Positions 33,001 to 41,300 of a DNA stretch of 64,000 bases are shown one piece after another. The stretch comes from Lycocorax pyrrhopterus obiensis (Eukaryota > Chordata > Aves > Passeriformes > Paradisaeidae), in NCBI GenBank assembly GCA_014706295.1, contig JACSVZ010000011.1, positions 13,174,163 through 13,238,162 on the forward strand, in the 5' to 3' direction. Below the pieces are notes generated by a model. The model saw nothing but the letters and a program-made list of their open reading frames with translations. It was not told where the DNA came from and ran no database searches. The translations under genes and the position numbers were made by a program. Each line of letters starts with the position of its first letter. Positions within the stretch are counted from its first letter, which is position 1.

Positions 33001-33698
33001 CTGTTCCTGCCTATTTCTGCTTTTGAGGAACTGTTAGAAGCTGTGAACTGCTAAATGCTATGACCAGAAGGATCCGGTGGTAGTTACTACCAGAGTAATG
33101 TGTGTGGAGTCAGTCAGAACACTGTCCCAACAGACGAAGCTCTCCAGGTGCAGAGGGTGGTGGTGTTCTCAGTGAGCTTGAGGGTGATTTGCAGCATACA
33201 CAGCCTCAAAGACAGCTCCCATCTGTTTGAAGCTGCCTTTGTCATCACTCACAGCCTCCTCCACCCTTCCCAGTGCAGGGCTCAGACCCAAGCAGATCTC
33301 TCTTCCTTTCCCCTGTGTGATTCTTCAGCTGCACCCAGGCCTTTTGGGTTTCTGTTTCATTAATCAAGCTGGCCAGTAGTTAATGTGATGCTAACTGCTG
33401 CTATTCAGCAGATGAGGTCACCGAGCATGGTCTTGTTTCCAGGACAGGATTAAGGAACTCCTGGGAACAAACTGTTTGTGGCCATTTTCCCCTGTTTAGG
33501 CAGGGTTCAGTGCCTCTGTGTGGTATCGATTCAGTTCTCTTCTCCTTGCCCCTCCAGAACGTGATTGATGGGGACCTGTGTGAGCAGTTCAACTCCATGG
33601 AGCCTAACAAACAGAAGAATGTGGCCGAGGAGCTGGACCGGACCCCGCCCGAGGTGTCCAAGAAGCTGGAAGACATCCGCACGCGCTACGCTTTCTGA
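6058..33698 (+). CDS. SF3B3: SF3B3 (SAP130), splicing factor 3B subunit 3, complete
   Basis: SF3B3 is the large beta-propeller scaffold of SF3b in the U2 snRNP. It holds the SF3B1 HEAT superhelix with SF3B5 and PHF5A for branch-site recognition, and is also found in SAGA-type complexes. Coding exons: 6058-6127, 6549-6875, 7987-8159, 8522-8663, 9613-9725, 10434-10571, 11742-11845, 13039-13204, 13628-13723, 14199-14271, 19696-19847, 20249-20404, 20766-20921, 21610-21753, 22630-22752, 24067-24221, 25297-25471, 26094-26299, 27194-27350, 28707-28832, 29937-30149, 31062-31160, 31577-31720, 32440-32544, 33558-33698. They sum to 3654 nt, that is 1217 residues plus stop, the human length. The protein opens [20 protein letters not shown] and ends DIRTRYAF; the C-terminal third is the CPSF_A-like region. 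All introns are GT-AG with phases that join. I see no frameshift or missing exon. Confidence 0.98.
7204..7281 (+). ncRNA. SNORD111: C/D-box snoRNA, SNORD111-like copy 1 (SF3B3 intron)
   Basis: A 78-nt candidate in the intron after the second coding exon. A terminal stem GCCTGA (7204-7209) pairs perfectly with TCAGGC (7276-7281). Box C is ATGATGT (7211-7217, one mismatch to RUGAUGA), box D' CTGA (7238-7241), box D CTGA (7272-7275). The guide upstream of D', TCATGTCTCTTC, is complementary to the GAAGAGACATGA segment of 28S rRNA. The fifth nucleotide from D' faces a G, consistent with the 28S G methylation assigned to SNORD111, which is also hosted by SF3B3 in mammals. It is probably processed from the spliced intron. 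Confidence 0.9.
9883..9958 (+). ncRNA. SNORD111B: C/D-box snoRNA, SNORD111-like copy 2 (SF3B3 intron)
   Basis: A 76-nt candidate in the intron 9726-10433. It has the same terminal stem as copy 1, GCCTGA (9883-9888) with TCAGGC (9953-9958), a perfect box C GTGATGA (9890-9896), D' CTGA (9917-9920) and D CTGA (9949-9952). The 20-nt core before and through D', including TCATGTCTCTTCTCTGAGAT, is identical to copy 1, whereas the 3' half differs. The two are therefore paralogues sharing one 28S target. Mammalian SF3B3 also hosts a pair (SNORD111 and SNORD111B). The assignment of B to this copy is by position only. Confidence 0.9.
11185..11326 (+). mobile_element. CR1 LINE 3'-end fragment
   Basis: Within the SF3B3 intron 10572-11741 there is a diverged CR1 tail: GTTCAGGGAGTGTTTGGACGATG, CAGAGCCAGGAGTTGGACTTG, then CCCCTTCCAACTCTGAATA and a worn ATTCTGTGAT end. 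This is a different subfamily from the copy in COG4. It is non-coding and lies sense to the host gene. Confidence 0.8.
14272..19695 (+). other. Longest SF3B3 intron (5.4 kb)
   Basis: AT-richer sequence with no open frame of coding quality. I see no tRNA, no further snoRNA with paired termini and no CR1 tail that I can place. It holds nothing I can annotate. Confidence 0.6.
32252..32345 (-). mobile_element. CR1 LINE 3'-end fragment, antisense
   Basis: The reverse complement of a CR1 tail: CACAGAATGGTTTGGGTTGG then AAGGGACATTTAAAGATCGT and CATCCAACCCC, the mirror of the plus-strand copy near 3.3 kb. It lies in the SF3B3 intron 31721-32439, antisense to the host. Homology fades beyond about 32345. 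Confidence 0.88.
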
Positions 33699-34446
33699 GC
33701 GGCAGCTGGCAGGGGCAGAAATGCTCGCGGCGCCTCTGGGTGCTCTTCCAGGCACCGTTGGGAGGAGGAATGTGTGCTTTTTTCTCCCCCTTTTCAAATA
33801 TTGGTTTGGTCCTCTTGTTTATGTTTCAAAGTAATGTGACACCAGTAAATACAGTATCAGCTATTAGGTTTCCCAACACATCCTGCTGCCTATGTGAAGG
33901 CTCCTGACATTCCAGCTTCTGGCCAGAGCAGTTCTCTCTTGTGAAGTGCCCAAGGCAGGATGCCAGCTGACCCTCAGCCCCATCTCCTTGTCCTCCCTTT
34001 CAGACTGGGGAGTCCCAGGGTGTCTTGCTGAAAGTTCTCTAGGGCAGATCCAGCTGAGTCTTTGCTGGGTCAAGTGGGGTTTGTGATTTCCCAGCCTTTT
34101 AGAAAAGGAAAGGAAAGAGCTGTGGCATGATTCAGGATTACCAGGCTCCTCTTAGTAGCCAGTGGTGAGCTGCTCTGGGCTTATGCTAGTCCAGGGAGCA
34201 GCCAATGGGAAGCTGGCTGTGTGGAGGGTGTAACTGTCACACTTGTCTTGAACGTTTTCTTCTGAATTGCAAGGGGTTTTTTTGGACTTGCCGTTTCTGA
34301 CTGTTTTCCCTGTAAATAGAGTTTTGTACAATGTTGACTCTCTTGGGGGTGGGGAAGAGCGAGGCCTGAGTCTGGGACTTGATTTGTTTCATAATAACTT
34401 TGGCAAGAGAGTGTCTCCAAGCTGTGACTGTGAGCAGCACATGAAG

Positions 34447-34452
34447 AATAAA
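34447..34452 (+). terminator. SF3B3 polyadenylation signal AATAAA
   Basis: A canonical AATAAA 750 bases downstream of the SF3B3 stop, followed by a T-rich and then GT-containing stretch (GCCTGTTTTTTCAC). The 3'UTR would run from 33699 to about 34470. Confidence 0.85.
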
Positions 34453-34469
34453 AGCCTGTTTTTTCACTA

Positions 34470-36900
34470 CTCTGGCGCTGGGGCTCTTCTTCGTGGCAGC
34501 TGCTGCTGACCTGGCAGGAGCAGGAGGGGAGGAGGAGGAATACAAAAATGTGCACACCCTGAGCCCCTGTGCTCCTGCAGGCCCCTCACTGCCCCCCTTC
34601 CCTGCCTGGAGCTGGTCCCCTGCTGCTTGATCTGCCCTGGAACACACACAAAGCAGACTATGGAGAGAGGGAAGTCATTTCTCCAGCCGTTCCAGAGCAT
34701 GGCTGTGCTTTGGGGGTCTTGTGTTGCCCAGTGTAGCAGCTGCAGTTCTGGGAGGAGCAGCTGGCTGCCAGGAGGGCTGGGAAAAGGTCCCTGTCCCAGA
34801 GGCTTGGTAGCTGGCTGCAGAGGCTACCAGTGAGAGTGCACCCATACAGCAAGTGCTTCCTGGTTCTGCTGGGTTGCTCCCTGCTTAATCCTGCTGGTTG
34901 GATCTGTCTGAGAGCCTGTGACATCCCGGTGAGGATGCTGCTCCCCACTTGGGGCTTGGAGAGACAGGTGGTCCTTGGCCTGGTGCCTGTGCTCCCTTTG
35001 AACAGCTTTCACGTTCTCCGGTGCATGTACTGTGTGGGGTGAGGGCAAACACACCCTCATGCCCTGTCCTTTGCACCCTCCTCTCCCCTCCTGTCTCGTC
35101 TCGACCTCACAGGCCTGCGTTGGCAGGGGCTTAGAACCCAGAGCTGCACCCTTTGGCTCTGACATGGCACGTGGAGCCCCACCCATCCTCTGCCGGCGGG
35201 GCAAAGGGCTTTGTGCTCCCTTCCCGGGCCTGACTGGGGGTGGCTGTGTCAAGGGAGAGGCGAAGGGGAACTGAGCTTCGTGGAGTCCAGCTTGTGGCTT
35301 GCCATGGACTGAAGGTGCTCACCCTCTGCTCCCTGTCCCTTGTCCTCCCCGAGGGAGTGATGCTTTGGATCAGAGGGCACTTCCAGCAGAACTCCAGTGA
35401 CACTTGGTATTTGTCATGCTGGTATCCCGAAAGTGAAAGCGGGGGAGGGGGACATCTTGAGATGTTCCCAAACTGGTTTCAAGCACAAGGTTTTACTTCT
35501 TGGCTGTGCCTGGTGAATAAACTCTCTCCAGTACAAGGCAAAGCCTGGGAGGGATTCACTCCCAGCCATAAGGAGCCGGGGGTGGTGGGGAGCTGGCTGA
35601 GCCCCCAGCTCCCCTTCGCTGGACAAGGAAGGTTTCTCTCAGTGAGGGTTCCCCCCTGCAGCCGCAGGGGACCGGGTCCTGGCTGCCGTGTGGGAGCAGA
35701 GCTCCCGGGGCCGTGCCCTGGGAGCTGTTTGCCTTGGGCTCATCCCAGCACTGGTTTTCAGCCCGGAGCAGCCAAGGAGAGCAAACCGCCCCCAGCACAG
35801 CGCTGCGCAATTCCGCACTTTCCCTTCTCTACCTCGCCCCATCCCGGCTGCCAGGCTGATGAGTACGTGGGCAGGGAATGCTATTAAATGGCTTCCTTCA
35901 GTGACTGCAGCAGCTGCGGGCAAAATCCCTGCGGACACCTGAGTGAGGAGCTGGACCAGCTCCTTCCCTGCTTAGAGCTGAGCATCTTGCCCCCAGACGA
36001 GTGCTGGGAGGGAAGAAAGGGCCATGCCCAAGACTGGCCAGGACCAGAGGAAGCTTGGCAGGAGCACGGCAGTGGCCCTGACTCCTTGCCAGGGGAATCC
36101 CAGTGCGCTCTCACAGGCAGAAGTGCATTCCTTCCCACGCGTTTCCCTGGGAGCACTGACCACTCTTTGATAGTTGATTTTTCTTGCTGACCTTCTGGAT
36201 GCTCAGCAGCCCTGAGCACAGACACAGTGGCTCTTCCAAGGGGCTCTTCAGGGTGATGTGGGGGAGGACAATGTCCCATGTCCCTTGTCCCCTGCTCCTG
36301 GCAGGAGCTCAGCCCTGAAGCATCCTGAGAGGATGACGTGGGCTTGGGCCAGAGGGAGCAGAGTCCTGCTGGCCTGGAGCCAGCCGAGAATACCTCAGCC
36401 CCTCCGAGATCAATGCTGCAGTGCAGCCCTCCTCTGGGCACGTGCTGAGAAGGCACTGGGCTGAGTCCCACTTTGCTTGCCCCCAAACGTGCCCATGGAT
36501 GCTCAGCCCAGTCAGTGCCCTGGCACACCTGGCCAGGAGAGCCTAGCACCCTGGGGGTGCCGGTGCTGGCAGAGCAGAGCACCCCGGGGAACCTTGGGCT
36601 GTGCAGAGTGGTCAGCTGGGCACCCCAGGGGCCATATGGGCACCTGACTGCTTTGGGTGGGCACCCTGCAGGGCTGGCTCAGCACCCTGAGGAGTGGAGG
36701 AGGCATGCACCATAGTTAGACCAGCACCCCAGGGGCTCCCTGCTGCTGCAGTGAAGCACCTCAAGGAGAAGGGAGGGACCCAGGAGAATGAGCCAAGCAC
36801 CCTGGGGACACTCAGTTGGATGAGCTGAGCACACTGGGGACACCCAGCTGGGGCAGCAAAGCACCCCGATGAGCAGTGACGTACCCACGAGGGTTAGCCC
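34470..36900. other. SF3B3-IL34 intergenic region
   Basis: GC-rich sequence between the SF3B3 poly(A) site and the GC island ahead of IL34. Several long open frames exist on both strands (for example 35240-35887) but they overlap each other, have no recognisable domain and reflect the base composition. No RNA gene was recognised. The last 350 bases carry a degenerate minisatellite. Confidence 0.6.
36520..36860. repeat. Degenerate minisatellite, GCACCCTGGGGACAC-type units
   Basis: Motifs of the form AGCACCCYRGGG and GGGGACACYCAGCTGG recur roughly every 30-45 bases with substitutions and variable spacing. The array runs straight into the GC island upstream of IL34. Confidence 0.65.
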
Positions 36901-36939
36901 AGCCTGGGCTACCTGCGTACCCTGGGGACAACTCCCGCT

Positions 36940-37300
36940 CTCGCCGCCCACCCTGGGGACACCCACCCGGCTGTGGCAGCCGAGCACCCGCGGCGGGGCA
37001 AGGCCGGACTCTCCCCGGGCCCTGCGGGGCGGTCGCTCGGTCCCCTCTCCCCGCCCGGCCCCCGGCCACCGCCCCGCCCGCTCCCCGCGCCGCCGCCCCC
37101 CGCCCGCCTCCCGGGAAGCGCGGGCACGGCCCCGCCGCCGCCGCCGCCCGCGGGTGGACGCGTCCCGCGCCCGCGGCCCCGCGCGCCGCGCCAGGTGGGT
37201 CCGCGGAGCCTCGCGCGGGGGGCGCGGGGGGCGGCCGGGCACCCACGGCCCCGCGTGGGGACGGGGCACACGCACCCCGCGACCCGGCCGTATTTGCTTG
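36940..37300. promoter_or_regulatory. GC/CpG-rich island, probable IL34 promoter and 5' non-coding exon
   Basis: An extremely GC- and CpG-rich segment upstream of IL34 on the same strand. A good splice donor (GCGCCAG followed by GTGGGTCC at 37195) could end an untranslated first exon, matching the known IL34 structure in which exon 1 is non-coding. An acceptor such as GTAGGCACAG, ending at 38316, lies just before the start codon. Transcription start and exon limits are inferred. Confidence 0.55.
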
Positions 37301-37690
37301 GGGACGTATTGCAGGGGCATGGCACACAGGTCCCTTCAGTGGGGATGTGGGTGGCACCCCTTTGCGTGGGGACACTGCACGGCGCCTTTGCGTGGGGGCA
37401 CGGCACCGTACACGGCACGGCTGCTCTCCCTTGGGACTTGGCATCGCGTGGGGACACAGCGTGGCCCTTCTGGCACCGGGACATGGTGTGGGGACGCAGA
37501 TGGGGCCCCTTGTGTGCTGGGATATGGCATGGACCGTGCCGGGGACACAACAGAACCCCCTTCACAAAGGGACACGCTGTGGAAGATGTGGCACAAGGAC
37601 ATGCTATGGTCTTATGGTTCCTTCCACAGCGTGGGGACATGGTAGAGCCCCCTTCACGGGGGTGTAGGGACACGACACCTCTGTGTGGGG
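37290..37690. repeat. Degenerate tandem repeat, GTGGGGACAYGGCAC-type units
   Basis: GTGGGGAC(A/G) recurs about twelve times across 400 bases at spacings near 30-35 bases, as in GCGTGGGGACACTGCAC, GCGTGGGGGCACGGCAC and GTGTGGGGACGCAGATG. It would sit in the first intron of IL34 if the island model is right. Confidence 0.7.
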
Positions 37691-38330
37691 ACCCAGCATG
37701 CGATGGCTTGGCCACTTCACCAACCCCGTCCCCCAGCGTTCCTCGGCTGAGGCCGGACCAACTCATTGCTGGGATAACGGGGCTGGGTTGAGCCCCCTCC
37801 TTCCCTGGAAATCCCCTGAGGGTGTCATCAGGGAAGCCCTGGTAGCCCTGCCCCAATCGGGACACAGCAATACACGGCTCCACGGCCACCCACAGTCCTT
37901 TGGCCACCAGAGGCTCACGCGGGGCTGTCCCCTCCCCGCCGCCCCCGAGGCTCGGAGCGGGTGTCTTGCCTGGGGGCTGCAGCCTGGGCGCCTGCCTGCC
38001 CTGGGGCTGCAGCCGGGGCTCTTTTCCCCCAGATTCCCTCTTGCAGTCCGGGGGTGCTCCTGCACCCCTGCAAACACATCCCTGCCAACACCTTGTGACG
38101 GCCCCGGGACCTGCTGCCTCCTGCCACCAGCTGGAGAGGAAAAGCCAGCGAGGACTGCCGGGAAGGGGGACTAACCCCCCATCCATGGCAGGGAACAACT
38201 GCCCGGGGCTACCGGAGAGCAGCCAGTGCCCGGAGCCTACACCTGTCCCTTGTCCCCACACCATCCACGCCACTGCCCTGGAGGCTCCCGGTGAGCCCCA
38301 GCCATGTAGGCACAGCCTGGGGCTCCACTG

Positions 38331-41300
38331 ATGGCCACCATCAACATGCAGCAGGGCTACGCTGCCGTCCTATGTGAGTACAGCTGGGGGACGGGGGATT
38401 GCCTCAATAGTCACCTCAGTGGGTGTCCCTGAGGGGGCTGATGCCGCTGGCTTTGGCTGCCCAGGTGTCCTGGCTGTGCTGGGGCTGGAGGCTGCAGCGC
38501 CGGGCGAATGCGAGCTCACCCGCCTGCTCCAGGACAAGCTGCAGTACGAGATGCGCCTCCAGTACATGGTAACCGCAACTTTGGGAGGTGGGGGGACACG
38601 TGGCATTGCAGGACCCCGGTTTGCTCCAGGGGGGACACGGGAGGGCAGCACCCACTGCTCTACAGTGGCCGAGTGCTGGGTGCTGTGTTTTTTACCAGGG
38701 ACAATTTGTGCCAAATTGTGCCCAGAGCTACTTCTCCTGGGGGCTGACCACACCAAAGGGCTTTTGCACCGGCTCCCTGGTGTCATGCTGAGGCTGGCAA
38801 GGATGTCCCCATCACTTTGCCCCTTGCCAGCCCCCATACTCTTCCTTGCCTTTCCAGAAACACTACTTTCCCATCGACTACACAGTCCAGGTCCAGTACG
38901 AAGAGGTGCTGAGGCCATCCAACATCACCCGCCTGGTAAGAAGGTGGCAGGGGAGAGTCCCGTGATGGGAGCACTCCAGGGACCCAGAGGGGCTGCATGG
39001 CTCTCACCGTCTTGCCCTTTAGCGCAACGGGACAGTGTCGGAGGCAGCACTGCGGTACCTCTGGTTCCATGTCAGCTCCCAGGCGGTGCTGCGGATCCGT
39101 GAGGTGCTGCCAGAGAAGCACCCATCCTGGAAGTACACCCAGGAACTCTGCCAGCTCTTTGATGCCCTGGGCGAGGAGTACAGCAAGTACCGGCAGGTGA
39201 GGATCACCCGGGCCCCCCTGGCACCCCAGCCCAGCCTCACGTCACACACTCGCGTGTTGGGAGGACGCACCCAGCCATGAGCACCCAGGAAGGGACAACA
39301 CGGGCATGGACATTTTCCCTGCGTGTGGGTTCTGGGGGAGGACTGACGGGGACAGAGTGCAAAGGCAGAGGTTGGGAGCGGGGTGCGGGGCCGTGGGGCA
39401 GTGCCTAAGAAAAGCCTCACATCTGGCATTGGTGGTTCAGTGGTAGAATTCTCGCCTGCCACGCGGGAGGCCCGGGTTCGATTCCCGGCCAATGCAGCAG
39501 TTTTATCGTTTTGTTGCCTGCAACCCCTCCCCCTTGGGGGACCAGCAGACCTGAGGAGGGGGAATGGGACTGTCACACACACCGACCTCCGTCACGGGGT
39601 GGCATTGCCACGGCCGGCGGTTGCGGGGGATCAGGCAGAAGGTGCCCATGAATTCATCTCTGTTTTCCCGGTGGCGGTCCTGCTTCTCTGCCCAAGCCTC
39701 TGCTGCCTCGACAGAGCTGCTGAACCCCGAGACAGTTGCATTTGGGTGCTGGATGTGGGTGGCCTGTCACGGCTGTGTCACCAATGTGAACCCGAAGTGT
39801 GGCTGGGTTGTCCTGTGCCACGGGGCAGGTTCTGCAGCCCCTCTGTGGAGAGAGGGAGCTTTGCTCGGTTGTCTCATCAGAGGGTTACTTCTGAAGGCTG
39901 CTGACAACCGGTCCTTGCTGTAGGTGATGTGAGGCAGCGGGGAGAGGCGTTCCCATGGGCCGGAGCCGCAGTATCAGAGCTGTGTTGGGGTGCTCTGTGA
40001 AGGTGCTGAAAGCCGACAGGACCTGTCCCTGCTGCTCCCACCCCGCTGAGTTTGGGAGTGTGGGGGAGGGCTGGGATGCTGTGCACATCTGGCATTGGTG
40101 GTTCAGTGGTAGAATTCTCGCCTGCCACGCGGGAGGCCCGGGTTCGATTCCCGGCCAATGCAACAATGGCATCCTTTTGCACCCTGGTGTCCTTTGGCGA
40201 CTGCCAGGGTGCCCGTGGAATAGCGCAGAGGTGCTCCCGTGGATGCTCCCTTGGGCATCGCTGTGCCCTCGGGGCCAACTCTGTCGTTTGTGTGGGTACT
40301 CAGGCCCCGAGGGTGGCAGCAGCAGCTCTGCCTGCAGTGAGTATCTCGGGTTTGGTGGCACTGGGGAGCAGCAAGAGGAGATGGTTTGGTGACTGACCAT
40401 CTCGGCTGGGAGGCAGGGAGGGACACTGGCTCAATGACAGCAAGGGGTGCTTTGTCGGTGGCAGTGAAGGTCCCTGGCTTAGGAGCAGTGGGAGGTGCTG
40501 GTTCCTGTCAAGGGTGCCCAGGCCGTGGAGACAGATGGCAGCTGTGGGCAGTTCCATATCTGGCATATGTGGTTCAGTGGGACTATCATTGTGCCCGCCC
40601 TCAAAAGGCAGGGTTTGGTTCCTGGTCAGTGCAGCCCAGTGTCCTGCCTTTCACCTCTGCAGCCCCCAGCCCCTCCACCTCACTCGGGCTCTGTGCAGCC
40701 ATGGGGTGCTGTGGCTGGGAGGTGCTGCTGCACCCCAGCGCAGGGTGTTTGGGTGCTGGATGTGGATGGCCTGTCACAGCTGTGTCATCAATGTGAACCC
40801 GAAGTGTGCCTGTGCCACGGGGCAGGTTCTGCAGCCCCTCTGAGGAGAGAGCGAGCTTTGCTTGGTTGTCATCAGAGGGTTAACTCTGAAGGCTAATGAC
40901 AACCCCTCCTTATTGGTGATGTGTGAGGCAGCAGAAGAGGCGCTTCCATGGGCTGGAGCCGCGGTATCAGAGCCGTGTGTTTGGGGTCCCTTTTGTGTGT
41001 GTGCGTGTCTGTATCTCTGTGTCTGTGTGTGTGGTGTGTTCACAGCCAGCAGGGCCTGCCCGTGTCGCACTCACTCTGCCGGATTTGGGACGGTGGGGCT
41101 GTGCCGGGAATGGCTTCACATCTGGCATTGGTGGTTCAGTGGTAGAATTCTCGCCTGCCACGCGGGAGGCCCGGGTTCGATTCCCGGCCAATGCAACAGC
41201 TGTATCTTTTTGCACCCCAGTGTCTCTGGGGGACCACGGGGACTGCCCTGGGTGTCTGGAGGGATCACTCACCCCCCCAGCACATCTGTCTCCCTCTGTG

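Noticed and set aside
6058..33698. U12-type introns in SF3B3
   Set aside because: All 24 donors between the coding exons were read. None matches the ATATCC or GTATCC U12 consensus.
35240..35887. Open frame of 215 codons between SF3B3 and IL34
   Set aside because: It overlaps equally long frames on both strands and has no motif, splice context or Kozak start of note.
36909..38273. Open frame of 454 codons on the minus strand
   Set aside because: It spans the GC island and a minisatellite upstream of IL34, is rich in Arg, Pro and Gly, shows no domain, and several other frames are open over the same DNA. Stop-poor composition explains it.
39866..39910. Companion-element hairpin as an H/ACA snoRNA
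   Set aside because: The stem and internal loops look superficially like a pseudouridylation pocket, but I found no H box (ANANNA), no second hairpin and no ACA tail in register.
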